Numbered from the stretch's first letter, positions 6,707 to 16,381 are shown. The stretch is DNA of 59,055 nucleotides from an uncultured Alphaproteobacteria bacterium (GCA_944390225.1 CALXPB010000005.1:1-59055), one strand, 5' to 3'. Notes: generated by a model not told the origin, from the sequence alone. Numbers and translations: made by a program.

Positions 6707-6817
6707 CATAATTTAAACGGTGGTTTTTTTGTTCTTTTTTCTTGAATGTATTTTAGCCAGTTTTCCAAACTTTTTTCAATAAAAAAATTGCATAAAAAAA
6801 CCACCGTTTAATTTATG
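6707..6817. repeat. 24-base inverted repeat before the Cys-rich gene
   Basis: CATAATTTAAACGGTGG plus seven T (6707-6730) is the reverse complement of 6794-6817 with one mismatch, and the loop is 63 bases. The right arm ends just before the ribosome site AGGGGGG of the gene at 6833. It could be a long regulatory stem in the mRNA leader, a terminator pair, or the ends of a miniature element of about 111 bases. Confidence 0.85.
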
Positions 6818-6832
6818 TAAATCAGGGGGGAT

Positions 6833-8827
6833 ATGTCGGTGCAAATGCGGAGAATTTTGGCTTTATTCATATTTATTTTTATGCCGTTTTTTTCTGCAAA
6901 TGCGGTTGTTTGTGATGTCGGGCAATATACCGACGGTCAATATTGCTATACTTGCCCTGCAAATGCATCTTGTGATGACGGTGTAAAGTTCGTGTGTAAT
7001 GACGGTTGGTATAACAGCGGTGGCGTATGCACAAAGTGCAGTGTAGAAAATGCAACATGTACCAGTGCAGAAGATTACAGTTGTTTAAGCGGTTTTTATG
7101 ATAGTGACGGAAAATGTAACGCATGTCCTGCAAATGCAACTTGTGCCGGTGACCATGAATACTTTTATTGCAAAGACGGGTATTATAAACAGATTTATCA
7201 AGATAATACCCCACGATGTCTTTCTTGTTCAGGTCATGTATGTGACGGTGAAAGCCTTATAAGTTGTGGCGATGGGTATTATTTACATCATTCTGGTTAT
7301 TGTTATCCTTGTGGTGCAAATGGTTATTGCCCGGCAGGTTCTACAACACGGAGATGTAAAGAGGGTTATTATTATCATAGCAGCGCATGTAAAGTCTGTC
7401 CAACGGGTTATTATTGTCCCTTAGGGGAGTCTATATATTATAATGTATATAACTATTGTGCATCAGGATATTATCGTACAGGTGGCAGTTGTACTAAGTG
7501 TGATGACGATGTTGTATGTCCTGGGGGTAAGATAGAAGAAATAGTTTGTCCAGACGGTCTGTACAAACACGATGACGGACGTTGTTTAACTTATGCCCAA
7601 GATGATTGTGGAACTGCACCAAAGTGTAATTCGGGTTGTTATGATTCAGGTGGTATATGTACAAAGTGTGTTGAAAATTCCACTTGTAGCAGTGCGGAAG
7701 ATTTTGACTGTATTGCAGGATATTATAAAAACGGAAACAGTTGCACAATTTGTCCCAATAATTCGAATTGCCCCGCTGGCAGTACAGAGATTAAATGTTT
7801 TGACGGATATTATCTGAATGGTAAATCTTGTAGTAGTTGCCCATCTTATGGTTATTATTGTAATAATAACATCCGTTATGAATGCCCCGAGGTGATTCTT
7901 GGAAAAACATTGGATAATCCGCCAAAAGGACATAATTTTATCAAATATAGTTATATATATACATTGCCAGAAACAAACGCGTCAAGTATATCAAACTGTT
8001 ACGTATTATATATTTATGTTTCTACCACAGAAGGTGAGTATGTGATATCCAGAAGCCAGCAATATGATGGTTCAAAATACCCATTGGATTACACAACCGC
8101 GACTAAATATTGGTATTCAGCGAATACTGGATATTACTTGGATGTTGTAAAAATTCTTAACGGAATAGTTTACTACACATACAGTAAATCTTGTACTAAC
8201 GGACCCGAGAACTCGTATTACACAGGTTCTGGTTCAATTGGTGGTAATGATTGTCCTTGGGTATGTAATGACGGGTTTTATCGTGATGGAAATTCTTGTC
8301 TGGTATGTCCGGACGGTATGGAGTGTGTCGGTGGTGGGGTTGTTTGCCCGATGGGAATGTATGCAGAAAAAAATCAATGTATGCCATGTCCGTCTGGATA
8401 TACGGACTCACAAAAATCAGGAGCCCAATCAATAAAAGATTGTCAGATAAAGTGCATAGGTGGAACATATATATCAAAATCAGAATCACAGAAGTGTGAA
8501 AATGTAGGTGAGGGATATTGGATAGGAGAAAACTATACGAATTATGGGGCAACAGGTACAAAGAACGCATGTGAAGCAGGTATGACCACGATAGGATACG
8601 GGGCCGGAGCAGACGAAGCAGACGACTGTGGTCGAATATTGCACATAGGTGAAGAGAAGGTATATTTAAGACAAAGTCCACGGACAGAGCCGACCTTGGT
8701 AGTAAAATATGGTGAAAAGAAATACTATGCACACACGACCACGAAGGAAGTAGGTCGTATAAGACTGGGTATATCTGGCAAGGTATATTCAGTTTACGAT
8801 GACTCTATGGCAGACAGCGCACAATAA
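6833..8827 (+). CDS. Large secreted cysteine-rich repeat protein
   Basis: A 664-residue protein with a signal peptide (MRRILALF... FFSANA, cleaved near residue 24) and no later membrane segment. About a dozen Cys-rich modules follow the pattern C..G.Y..G..C..CP.N..C......C..GYY, like EGF- or TNFR-type repeats; the even spread of Cys suggests disulfides formed outside the cytoplasm. Residues about 345-455 are Tyr/Ser-rich with few Cys. The last 60 residues (from CGRILHIGEEKVYLR to KVYSVYDDS) form a Cys-poor C-terminal domain that may be an anchoring or sorting domain. AGGGGGG lies only 2-3 bases before the ATG at 6833, so the ATG at 6845, which begins right at the signal peptide, may be used. 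Surface adhesion or matrix function is inference. Confidence 0.8.
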   Translation: MSVQMRRILALFIFIFMPFFSANAVVCDVGQYTDGQYCYTCPANASCDDGVKFVCNDGWYNSGGVCTKCSVENATCTSAEDYSCLSGFYDSDGKCNACPANATCAGDHEYFYCKDGYYKQIYQDNTPRCLSCSGHVCDGESLISCGDGYYLHHSGYCYPCGANGYCPAGSTTRRCKEGYYYHSSACKVCPTGYYCPLGESIYYNVYNYCASGYYRTGGSCTKCDDDVVCPGGKIEEIVCPDGLYKHDDGRCLTYAQDDCGTAPKCNSGCYDSGGICTKCVENSTCSSAEDFDCIAGYYKNGNSCTICPNNSNCPAGSTEIKCFDGYYLNGKSCSSCPSYGYYCNNNIRYECPEVILGKTLDNPPKGHNFIKYSYIYTLPETNASSISNCYVLYIYVSTTEGEYVISRSQQYDGSKYPLDYTTATKYWYSANTGYYLDVVKILNGIVYYTYSKSCTNGPENSYYTGSGSIGGNDCPWVCNDGFYRDGNSCLVCPDGMECVGGGVVCPMGMYAEKNQCMPCPSGYTDSQKSGAQSIKDCQIKCIGGTYISKSESQKCENVGEGYWIGENYTNYGATGTKNACEAGMTTIGYGAGADEADDCGRILHIGEEKVYLRQSPRTEPTLVVKYGEKKYYAHTTTKEVGRIRLGISGKVYSVYDDSMADSAQ

Positions 8828-8882
8828 AAATCTATCTATATAGAACTTTATGTAAAACTTAGTTTTTTCTTTCTAAAAGTAC

Positions 8883-8910
8883 TTGACAAAGTCAAAATAT
8901 GTATTATCTT
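8883..8910 (+). promoter_or_regulatory. Putative promoter of paralogue B
   Basis: TTGACA at 8883-8888 and TATCTT at 8905-8910 are 16 bases apart, about 29 bases before the ATG at 8939. Confidence 0.6.
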
Positions 8911-8938
8911 ATATAAGAATTTTCAAAAAGGATTTGCA

Positions 8939-9922
8939 ATGAATACAAGTTTAGTTCTGGATAACTTCACTTTTAATCCGGATACAGCCGAAGTCTCGTT
9001 AACTGGCAAAAATAATGCTTATAAAGATGCTTTTGTTGATACGTTAAACGAAGAATTACGCGGTAAAAAAGTTGAGGTAAAAACCGATGAAATTTCTGGT
9101 ATTACTTCAATTTTGGCTAATAACAAAGTTATTGTAGAAGTAAAAGATAATGATATTATTAGCATACATTTAAGAAACACCAAAAAAATTGGAAATAATT
9201 TTTTAATATATAATAATTCCGTTGAAAAAGTAATTTTGGATAAAGTCGAAGAAACAGGAGATGCTTTCCTTTCTAACAATGAGGTCCTGAATGTTTTTGA
9301 AGCACCTAAATTAAAAAAAGTTGAAAGAAGTTTTCTAAAATTTAATCTTTGTCTTGAATCTATATCATTACCCAGCATAGAACTAATTGAAAATGATTTT
9401 ATGTATGCAAATGTTATTCTAAGCGATTTCAGTGCCCCGAAACTGAAAAGTGTTGGTGATAGATTTTTTGAAAACAATAAAGGCATAAAAAAACTGGTAT
9501 TAAACAAAATAACGCATTTCGGTGATAATTGCTTTTATAAAAATGAAATCATGAACACGTTCGAAGCCATAAATCTTTTAAAAATTGGGAATGACTGTTT
9601 TCATTTTAATAAAGAAATTGAGTCTCTGTCATTTAAAAGAGTTAGAAATATTGGCAATAATTTCTTTTATTCTAACCCAAAAATTAATTATATAGAAATA
9701 CCAAACTGTGAAAAAATCGGTAACAGTTTCTGCTGTCAAACGAATGCTCTTCCAGAGATATCGTTGAATAAAGCCGAACAAGTTGGATTCAACTTTTTGA
9801 ATAATGACAAGAATATAAAAACACTTAATGCCCCTAAATGGAAAACCTCGCTTATACGCGGGCAAGCAAACAGAAATTTGATAATGGCGTATCATAACGC
9901 CCAGACTCAAAAATCAAAATAA
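8939..9922 (+). CDS. Repeat protein of the BspA-like leucine-rich type, paralogue B
   Basis: A 327-residue protein with AAAGGAT before the ATG. It opens with the same kind of 90-residue N-terminal domain as the gene at 5730 (shared features: LDNF, a central SILANNK/IFANK block, then VEVKDNDIISI). About nine 22-23-residue repeats follow, e.g. LESISLPSIELIENDFMYAN, alternating LP and AP at the turn. There is no signal peptide. Sequence divergence between the two copies is large, so the duplication is old or they arrived separately. It ends in a strong terminator shared with the oleate hydratase gene. Confidence 0.78.
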   Translation: MNTSLVLDNFTFNPDTAEVSLTGKNNAYKDAFVDTLNEELRGKKVEVKTDEISGITSILANNKVIVEVKDNDIISIHLRNTKKIGNNFLIYNNSVEKVILDKVEETGDAFLSNNEVLNVFEAPKLKKVERSFLKFNLCLESISLPSIELIENDFMYANVILSDFSAPKLKSVGDRFFENNKGIKKLVLNKITHFGDNCFYKNEIMNTFEAINLLKIGNDCFHFNKEIESLSFKRVRNIGNNFFYSNPKINYIEIPNCEKIGNSFCCQTNALPEISLNKAEQVGFNFLNNDKNIKTLNAPKWKTSLIRGQANRNLIMAYHNAQTQKSK

Positions 9923-9942
9923 AGGCTACAAAAAACTTAGTA

Positions 9943-9971
9943 AAAAAAACCGCCTTACAGGCGGTTTTTTT
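9943..9971. terminator. Bidirectional terminator between paralogue B and ohyA
   Basis: AACCGCC, loop TTACA, GGCGGTT with seven A before and seven T after. It overlaps the ohyA stop codon on the minus strand. Confidence 0.9.
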
Positions 9972-11742
9972 AAACCAATTTTGCTTCTTTCAACAATTCC
10001 TCCAAATATGTGCCTTTGACTTTTTTCATTCCTTGCTTTTCCAACAATTTTAAAACCCATGGAACGTCTATATCTTTTAACTTTTTTCTATCGTTCAAAT
10101 AATAAATACTCTGCAACAACATACGAACATCAAAACAAGAATCAAATACTTCTGGGACTCCGCGATCGATATTTAGCAAGGTATATACTGCTTCCATAGC
10201 CGTTCTGACAGAGTATTCCGTTGTAAACACTGTATCTCTTTCTGTTTCTGCATAGTTGCCTATAAACGCAAGGTTTACTGACCCTTTTGGTACAACCAGC
10301 GGTCTATCCCCCAGCGCACGTGGCATAAAGTATGTTGTTATATAAGGCATATGTGAAGGCACAGTGTTTGCACTGTTATGGGCAATATCTTCTATTTCCT
10401 TTTCTGGAACGCCGATATGATATAACCATTCTGCACATAGTTCTGCACCGGTACAGTCCGCTATTTTTTTCTTTACATAATTACCCTCGGTATCCGACAA
10501 CAAACCATATGTCCATACTATTATTTCATTTGGTTTCTGACTGCGGAAATGCGGTTGACGAGATATACTGAACCCGTACAACCAATTAGAATCTTTTATT
10601 GTCACAGGCCCACTACTTACAATAGAACCACTGTGCGGATTTTTCTTACAGATTTTTTCTATATAAGGTACAACTCTATCATCTGTTAAAGTTATAGTTG
10701 CGGACATAACCCAATTCGCAGCAGGTATATTTTCACAGAATTTTTCTGGTCGCCCGAATTCTTTATTCTGTTTTGCGATATTTTTCCACAATTCCCAACT
10801 GCCGCCCAGTTCGTGATGAGTATCTGCCGGTGTATCGTTATCACCGTATGTTGTGCTTTCTGTAATAGAACCATTTGTGACAAATACCAAGTCATCCGGA
10901 GTTACGGATAATTCTTTTTCTTTGCCGGCCTTTACCATTTCTATTTTTTTTGCAACTTTTTTATCAGACTTACAATCTACGATGACATTCGTTATACGCG
11001 TGTCATAGTGGAATTTTACTCCGTTATTTTCTAACCAACGAACCAATGGGGTAATTAAAGACTCGTACTGATTGTATCTTGTAAATTTAAGAGCAGACAT
11101 ATCCGCTAGTTTCCCAACATGATGAATAAAGCGCAAAATATAACGACGCATTTCCATAGCACTGGACCATTTTTCAAATGCAAACATAGTTGCCCAATAT
11201 AGCCAGAAATTTGATTCAAAAAATTCTTCTGTAAAGACCTGATTTATTTGTACATCTTGCAATTTTTCTTCTGGTGTTAGTGCTAAATCTATCAATTCGC
11301 GAATTGCGGTCGGTGTTAAAGTCAATTTACCGTCGTCTTTCATCCGTTTACCACGTTTTTCGATTGCGCGACAATGTGAAAAACTGGGGTCTGCTTTATT
11401 AAGCCAATAAAATTCGTCCAAGACAGATACTTTTTCATCTTCTAACGACGGAATGGAGCGAAATAAGTCCCACAAGGTCTCAAAATGAGCCTCCATTTCA
11501 CGACCACCACGAATTATATAACCGCGCTGTGGATTTAAGATTCCGTCCATACTACCACCTGCTAATGAAAGTTCTTCAAAGATATGAATCTTATTTCCTT
11601 TCATTTTTCCGTCACGAATTAAAAATACCGCAGCCGCAAGGCCTGCTAAGCCACCACCTATTATATAAGCAGACTTTTTATCTACACCCTCTGGTTTGCG
11701 GGGATTGGCAAAAGCCTCGTAATTTCCATTACTGTGATACAT
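9970..11742 (-). CDS. ohyA: Oleate hydratase (myosin-cross-reactive antigen family)
   Basis: A 590-residue FAD enzyme that adds water to the cis-9 double bond of oleate and similar free fatty acids, giving 10-hydroxy acids. The FAD-binding GGGLAGL lies at residues 29-35, followed by the family blocks LAGGSMDG and [15 protein letters not shown], where the conserved Glu is found. Full length matches the family. The start at 11742 has AAAGGAGAG upstream; a longer frame to 11784 has none. Family knowledge: common in Firmicutes and other gut bacteria, with a role in detoxifying host or diet fatty acids. It stands alone between terminators, so it may be an acquired gene. Confidence 0.93.
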   Translation of the reverse strand: MYHSNGNYEAFANPRKPEGVDKKSAYIIGGGLAGLAAAVFLIRDGKMKGNKIHIFEELSLAGGSMDGILNPQRGYIIRGGREMEAHFETLWDLFRSIPSLEDEKVSVLDEFYWLNKADPSFSHCRAIEKRGKRMKDDGKLTLTPTAIRELIDLALTPEEKLQDVQINQVFTEEFFESNFWLYWATMFAFEKWSSAMEMRRYILRFIHHVGKLADMSALKFTRYNQYESLITPLVRWLENNGVKFHYDTRITNVIVDCKSDKKVAKKIEMVKAGKEKELSVTPDDLVFVTNGSITESTTYGDNDTPADTHHELGGSWELWKNIAKQNKEFGRPEKFCENIPAANWVMSATITLTDDRVVPYIEKICKKNPHSGSIVSSGPVTIKDSNWLYGFSISRQPHFRSQKPNEIIVWTYGLLSDTEGNYVKKKIADCTGAELCAEWLYHIGVPEKEIEDIAHNSANTVPSHMPYITTYFMPRALGDRPLVVPKGSVNLAFIGNYAETERDTVFTTEYSVRTAMEAVYTLLNIDRGVPEVFDSCFDVRMLLQSIYYLNDRKKLKDIDVPWVLKLLEKQGMKKVKGTYLEELLKEAKLV

Positions 11743-11832
11743 GACATCTCTCCTTTTGTTATGTACAAAAGAAGAATAAACCATAATCAGAATCTATAAC
11801 ACAGGATAGAATTCCGATTTATCATCAAAAAA

Positions 11833-11860
11833 TTGACACTTAAAAACTAATAGTTATAAT
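11833..11860 (+). promoter_or_regulatory. Strong promoter giving a leaderless mRNA
   Basis: TTGACA at 11833-11838 and a perfect TATAAT at 11855-11860 are 16 bases apart. The ATG of the lipoprotein gene begins at 11868, seven bases after the -10 box, so transcription should begin at or next to the start codon. Confidence 0.8.
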
Positions 11861-11867
11861 TAAATAC

Positions 11868-11987
11868 ATGAAAAAATTATTTATGGGCTTTTTATTAATC
11901 GCAACACTTGCAGTTTCTGCATGCGGTGTGAAATCGGATTTATCAAAACCAGACCCGTCATTTCCGCGCAATTACCCAGTGTATTAA
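11868..11987 (+). CDS. Small lipoprotein, apparently leaderless
   Basis: Only 39 residues: MKKLFMGFLLIATLAVSAC with lipobox VSAC (Cys19), then 20 residues rich in Pro, Ser and Asp. It resembles the tiny LptM/YifL-like lipoproteins of proteobacteria, which carry a short Pro-rich tail, but the match is by type rather than by a clear motif. There is no Shine-Dalgarno, and the -10 box lies right before the ATG, which supports leaderless translation. The LptM likeness would imply a role in outer-membrane LPS machinery; this is inference. Confidence 0.75.
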   Translation: MKKLFMGFLLIATLAVSACGVKSDLSKPDPSFPRNYPVY

Positions 11988-11999
11988 AAAAGAAGATTT

Positions 12000-12084
<85 letters not shown>

Positions 12085-12137
12085 ATTGTAAAAATATAAA
12101 TTAAATCAAGGTTTTTGTATATTATTATAAAAATTAC

Positions 12138-12166
12138 TTGATTTCCAGTAAAAATTAACCTAGAAT
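12138..12166 (+). promoter_or_regulatory. Promoter of rpmG
   Basis: TTGATT at 12138-12143 and TAGAAT at 12161-12166 with a 17-base spacer, about 30 bases before the ATG. Confidence 0.65.
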
Positions 12167-12195
12167 TTCCGAAAGAATAAGAAAAGGTATATAAA

Positions 12196-12375
12196 ATGGC
12201 ATCTAAAAAAGGTAGTAAAGAAGTTGTAAAACTGGAAAATAAAGAAACCGGTTATTTTTATACGACAACAAAAAATACAAAATCGGAAAATACCACAGGT
12301 AAGATGAAATTTCGCAAATATGACCCAAAATTGCGCAAACATGTGGTCATGACAGAAGCAAAAATGCCTCACTAA
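12196..12375 (+). CDS. rpmG: 50S ribosomal protein L33
   Basis: A 59-residue basic protein, MASKKGSKEVVKLENKETG, then YFYTTTKN and a C-terminal KMKFRKYDPKLRKHVVMTE, which is the bL33 signature. Zinc-binding Cys pairs are absent, so it is the Cys-minus form usual in alphaproteobacteria. AAAAGG lies upstream. It is monocistronic with its own promoter and terminator. It acts near the ribosomal E site; the family is not essential in E. coli. Confidence 0.95.
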   Translation: MASKKGSKEVVKLENKETGYFYTTTKNTKSENTTGKMKFRKYDPKLRKHVVMTEAKMPH

Positions 12376-12400
12376 TATTTTGCAAGCATATCAGTTTATA

Positions 12401-12432
12401 AAATACGTACTCGGTTGAGTACGTATTTTTAT
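12401..12432. terminator. Terminator between rpmG and parC
   Basis: A twelve-pair stem AAATACGTACTC / GAGTACGTATTT (12401-12412, 12417-12428) with loop GGTT and a T-run. It also reads as a terminator for parC on the minus strand. Confidence 0.88.
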
Positions 12433-12473
12433 TATATTTATCTTTTAAAAAATCCTCAAAATGGGGACTTTTT

Positions 12474-14705
12474 TTATTTGTTAAACTTTCCACTACGCGG
12501 GAAACCTACAGGTATCGTACGTCCCTGAGAAGCGCGTTTACCAACCCACGGTTGCCAATCGTCTAACTTTGTCGTACCGCGTCCAGTTGTCCAACCGAAA
12601 CCGTCCGTCGCATTAAAGAACATGACGTCCAAAACATAAGTTCTTTCTGCATTATATTTCTGTAATATCACACCCTTGCCACGTGTCATTTCCGGTATCT
12701 CGGAGGTTAAAAATATCAGCAACTTGTCATTAGAGCCAGACATTGCGATACTATCTCCTGAAACTTTTACACACATTATAGCCGGATTCTTGACATCTAC
12801 ATTCATTACCTGTTTACCAGTACGCGTCTGAGCCAAACAATTTTCACCGCTGACTATGAAACCGGTACCGTGACGACCGACAAGTAAATATCTGGCGTTA
12901 GTATCCAGAACAAACGCACCGACGATATTTTCATCTGCCCCTATTTCTACCATCATTCTGACCGATTCGCCGAAACCACGTGCAGACGGCAAATCATTCG
13001 CGGACAAAGTAAACATCTTACCGCCACTGGCAAATAAATTTATCTTGTCCGTAGACATTGCATGAAATGCAAACTGTAATTCGTCGCCTTCTTTGAATTT
13101 TAAGTCCAAGTCATTTAATTCTAAATGCCCCTTGGCCGCACGAATCCAACCCATAGTAGAAAGAATTACTGTAACAGGCTCTTTTTCAATAAACTCCTCT
13201 GCGTTAACGACTATTTCCTCGGTCTGCGGGAGCCATTGAGTCCTGCGACGCCCCAATGCAGTCTTTTTATCATAAGTCTTTTTTATATCATTAAACCATG
13301 CTTTTAACTGGTCGTTCTGCATATCCTGACTGGCAAGCAATTCTTGCAGTTGCTTCTGCTCGGCCAACAGTTCTGCATCTTCACGACGTATTTCCATCTC
13401 TTCCAGTTTGCGCAAAGAACGTAAGCGAGTATTTAAAATTGCCTCTACCTGAACTTCTGTTAACTTAAACTCGTCCATTAAAACCGCTTTCGGATCGTCT
13501 TCATTACGAATTATCTCTATCACCCTATCTAAATTTAAATAAACTATTAATAACCCACCTAAAATTTCTAACCTTCGCGCTATATTACCTAAACGCCAGT
13601 TCGTTCGACGTATCAATACACCCTTTTGATGCGCAATGAATTCACGAAGTACGTCACCAATTCCCATAACACGTGGTGCACCGGCAGAATCAATGACATT
13701 AAAGTTCATGTTAAACTTATATTCTAAATCCGTTAATGCAAATAAATGCGCCATCATTTTGTCCGCAGGAACGTTCCGACTTTTCGGGGTAATTACAATT
13801 CTTACGTCTGTCGTAGACTCGTCTGATATATCTTCTACCAGAGGCAACTTCTTGGCGTCAATTAAACCCGCAATTTGCTCTACCAATTTAGACTTTATTA
13901 TCCCATACGGGATTTCTGTTATTACAACCTGTTCGGCACCACGATCTAACTTTTCTACCTGCCACTTTGCCCTGATACGAAACGCCCCGCGACCGGTATC
14001 ATAGTTTTTTACAATCGTATCAAAAGAATCTATCAAAACACCACCCGTCGGGAAATCTGGTCCAACCATTTTCTTCATAATCTGAGATGTTGTTGCCGTC
14101 GGATTATCAACGACCAAGTTCAAAGCATCACAAACCTCTGCCACATTGTGCGTCGGTATATTTGTAGCCATACCAACAGCAATCCCCATACCACCGTTCG
14201 CCAGCAAATTAGGAAATGCACCCGGCATCACAACGGGTTCAACCGTAGTACCATCAAAATTAGGCATCATGTCAACGCTGTCTTCGTCGATACCCTCCAT
14301 AATCAGCATTGCCGCTTCGGTCATTTTAGATTCGGTATAACGATACGCCGCCTGCGGATCACCGTCAATATTACCGAAATTACCCTGCCCGTCGATTAAG
14401 GGATAACGTACAGAAAAATCCTGCGCCAGACGAACCATTGCATCATACACAGACGAATCCCCATGCGGATGATAATGCCCCAACACATCACCAACCACCG
14501 TCGCACACTTACGAAAAGCAGCAGACGGAGATAACTTCTGACGCAACATGGAATATAAAATCCTGCGGTGGACAGGCTTTAAACCGTCACGGACATCCGG
14601 CAAAGCACGCGAAACAATCGTGCTGACGGCATACGACAAATAACGTTCGGACAAAGCGTCCGACAACTGCTGTGAATCTATTCTTTCTACGATTTCTTTA
14701 CTCAT
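12474..14705 (-). CDS. parC: DNA topoisomerase IV subunit A
   Basis: A 743-residue type IIA topoisomerase breakage-reunion subunit, which unlinks daughter chromosomes together with ParE. The N-terminal winged-helix/tower core carries the catalytic Tyr at residue 123 (AAYRYTES, with the preceding Arg). The quinolone region [10 protein letters not shown] keeps Ser84 and Asp88, the sensitive-type residues. The C-terminal part (about 500-743) is a short beta-propeller without the GyrA box QRRGGKG, which favours ParC over GyrA. The start at 14705 ([10 protein letters not shown]) is chosen over 14744 because the extra 13 residues are hydrophobic and unlike the family; no good ribosome site is seen. 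parE is not in the window. Confidence 0.92.
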   Translation of the reverse strand: MSKEIVERIDSQQLSDALSERYLSYAVSTIVSRALPDVRDGLKPVHRRILYSMLRQKLSPSAAFRKCATVVGDVLGHYHPHGDSSVYDAMVRLAQDFSVRYPLIDGQGNFGNIDGDPQAAYRYTESKMTEAAMLIMEGIDEDSVDMMPNFDGTTVEPVVMPGAFPNLLANGGMGIAVGMATNIPTHNVAEVCDALNLVVDNPTATTSQIMKKMVGPDFPTGGVLIDSFDTIVKNYDTGRGAFRIRAKWQVEKLDRGAEQVVITEIPYGIIKSKLVEQIAGLIDAKKLPLVEDISDESTTDVRIVITPKSRNVPADKMMAHLFALTDLEYKFNMNFNVIDSAGAPRVMGIGDVLREFIAHQKGVLIRRTNWRLGNIARRLEILGGLLIVYLNLDRVIEIIRNEDDPKAVLMDEFKLTEVQVEAILNTRLRSLRKLEEMEIRREDAELLAEQKQLQELLASQDMQNDQLKAWFNDIKKTYDKKTALGRRRTQWLPQTEEIVVNAEEFIEKEPVTVILSTMGWIRAAKGHLELNDLDLKFKEGDELQFAFHAMSTDKINLFASGGKMFTLSANDLPSARGFGESVRMMVEIGADENIVGAFVLDTNARYLLVGRHGTGFIVSGENCLAQTRTGKQVMNVDVKNPAIMCVKVSGDSIAMSGSNDKLLIFLTSEIPEMTRGKGVILQKYNAERTYVLDVMFFNATDGFGWTTGRGTTKLDDWQPWVGKRASQGRTIPVGFPRSGKFNK

Positions 14706-14845
14706 GACAAGCAAGAATTTAAAACATTTCAAAAAAAATAACAACAGAAAAAATGCCTTTTATACGCATTTCCCCACTAAAAAAACACCTTTAAACCAGA
14801 AAATATACTTACAATAAAATAAAAAACGCACAGAAAAGCACTTTT

Positions 14846-15121
14846 TTAGTTTATCTTGTTTTTTATTTCTTTTATTCTTGCCAGAATTTCCTTTAAGTCA
14901 GAATCTGAAACAGCTGGTACAGGTTTATTGTGAACCTCGTCCGCTAAAACGATACACAGCGTTGCCAGCAGTGCGCTTTCCGGTAACGGACCGATTTTAT
15001 CCAGAATCTCTCGCGCGCGCGCGTCAACCATTTTTCCAAGTTCAATCAATCGTGCCTCTTGCCCGTCTTCACAACCCATAGGATAATTCTTATTAACAAT
15101 CGGTATTGATACTACGCTCAT
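14846..15121 (-). CDS. zapA: Cell division protein ZapA
   Basis: A 91-residue protein with the ZapA pattern: an N-terminal IPIVNKNYPMGCEDGQE block (YxLxCxxGQE in relatives) followed by two helices. ZapA crosslinks FtsZ filaments at the division ring. It overlaps the upstream coiled-coil gene by four bases (ATGA), so the two are translationally coupled. Confidence 0.88.
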   Translation of the reverse strand: MSVVSIPIVNKNYPMGCEDGQEARLIELGKMVDARAREILDKIGPLPESALLATLCIVLADEVHNKPVPAVSDSDLKEILARIKEIKNKIN

Positions 15122-15327
15122 TTCAACTTCTTTAATATAGATATAGACTGATTTATCATTTCTGTCGCCTTGACGTTCTTTTCACGCAAGTTTTTTACCT
15201 GTTCCGTTAAAATCGCAACTTCTAGGTCAGTTTGCTTGCCGGCGTTTACAGCCGTAGCACTTAACCGACCAACTGCATCTTCCAACGCGGTCAGTTCTTG
15301 AAATATCTGTTGCTTTATATCGCTCAT
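15118..15327 (-). CDS. Small coiled-coil protein upstream of zapA
   Basis: A 69-residue helical protein, MSDIKQQIFQELTALEDAVG..., with clear heptads throughout. Small coiled-coil genes directly before zapA are usual in alphaproteobacteria (DUF4164-like), and a division-related role is presumed from that. The start at 15327 fits the family length; the longer frame to 15369 overlaps the divergent promoter. No Shine-Dalgarno is visible. Confidence 0.72.
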   Translation of the reverse strand: MSDIKQQIFQELTALEDAVGRLSATAVNAGKQTDLEVAILTEQVKNLREKNVKATEMINQSISILKKLK

Positions 15328-15373
15328 GTTTTTCAGTTTAAGATATTTTTTATATGCGTTCAACATCAAAATG

Positions 15374-15382
15374 TGATATAAT
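15374..15382 (+). promoter_or_regulatory. Extended -10 promoter of the 15411 operon
   Basis: TG, one base, then TATAAT (15374-15382) is an ideal extended -10 box, about 29 bases before the ATG. No good -35 box is present, as expected for this type. Confidence 0.7.
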
Positions 15383-15410
15383 AACGGAATTAATTGGGAG
15401 TTTCGTTTCT

Positions 15411-16364
15411 ATGAAGACTAAAATCATTTACATTTCCGGCAACGAGGTCTTTGATATGAATGATATTCGTGCCGCATTTGAAGAAGTTAGAAATACTTTG
15501 AGCTTAGATAAAAACACTATATTATTCGGTGTTCCGGTAGACTCTGACAGTGCTTTTTCCCTTAACGAAACGCAAAAAAATACGCCTGATAACACTGTAA
15601 AAACATCAGACAAAGAAAAACTTTCTGACGAAATTAACGATTCTGAAACACCGATAGAAAAAAAACTTAAAGAAACCGAAAAGAAAACACAAACTCGTTC
15701 AACGGTAAAAAATATAGACTCCGAAATATCTTCCTCTTCAAACGTATCAAAGGAAGAATCTGTTAAAGAAAAAGTAGTACCTATTTTATCTGTGCTATCG
15801 GTAAAAAACGAAGAAAAACAAAAAATTGCTGACGATAACGAAATAGGATCAGAAATATCAAAACTAGATATTGAAAAAGTTATTGAACCCGATGTTCCAG
15901 AAACTGCGGCAGATGAAAGCAAATCCGATGCCGAACGCGTAACTATTGACGATATAATCGCATCTGACGCTCCGAATGAACCGATAGAAAAAACATTGGA
16001 ACAACTATTAGAGAGTATGACGCCCTTGCGTGAAGATGTCACCGAAGAAAACTTCTCTGAACCAACGACAGAACCAGAAATAGAAATCGACGAAACATCA
16101 GCAGAATTTTCTACAAAAGAATCCGACGCTACCTTGGAACAACTGGCAGCAGAGTTTGCAGAAAACGAGGATAAAATTGCGTCTGAAAAGAAGCCTGAAA
16201 ACCATAGTAAAATAGGCAAATTAAAAAACATTCTCCCATTTAAAAAAGCAAGACGTGAAGATCCCGGAATTATGGGCGACCTGTTTGGTTGGGCAGGAAT
16301 CGCCGCCAACGATGAAGAAATTTCAATTCCCGGTTTCTTTACAAATGCCGCGTCTAAAAAATAG
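15411..16364 (+). CDS. Acidic low-complexity protein, first gene of an envelope operon
   Basis: A 317-residue protein. The first 45 residues (MKTKIIYISGNEVFDMNDIR...) look folded; residues 55-260 are a highly charged Glu/Lys/Ser/Asp-rich disordered region with several EE and EK runs; the last 50 residues (from KIGKLKNILPFKKARR to the end) are again ordered, with a Gly/Trp motif DLFGWAGIA. The start at 15411 has GGGAG upstream; a longer frame from 15354 lacks one. No family is recognised. It is the first of three genes on the same strand (gaps of 17 and 10 bases); its partners are membrane proteins, so a scaffold role at the envelope is possible. Confidence 0.7.
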   Translation: MKTKIIYISGNEVFDMNDIRAAFEEVRNTLSLDKNTILFGVPVDSDSAFSLNETQKNTPDNTVKTSDKEKLSDEINDSETPIEKKLKETEKKTQTRSTVKNIDSEISSSSNVSKEESVKEKVVPILSVLSVKNEEKQKIADDNEIGSEISKLDIEKVIEPDVPETAADESKSDAERVTIDDIIASDAPNEPIEKTLEQLLESMTPLREDVTEENFSEPTTEPEIEIDETSAEFSTKESDATLEQLAAEFAENEDKIASEKKPENHSKIGKLKNILPFKKARREDPGIMGDLFGWAGIAANDEEISIPGFFTNAASKK

Positions 16365-16381
16365 GCAAAATATGAGGTTTG

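Noticed and set aside
8196-8732. 178-residue minus-strand ORF
   Set aside because: It is opposite the Cys-rich gene, whose signal peptide and repeats show the true strand.
12474-14705. Call as DNA gyrase subunit A
   Set aside because: Shorter than GyrA and without the GyrA box in the C-terminal domain; ParC fits better.
15428-16309. 293-residue minus-strand ORF rich in Ser and Ile
   Set aside because: It is the mirror of the Glu/Lys/Asp-rich low-complexity gene at 15411; a long antisense frame is expected there.
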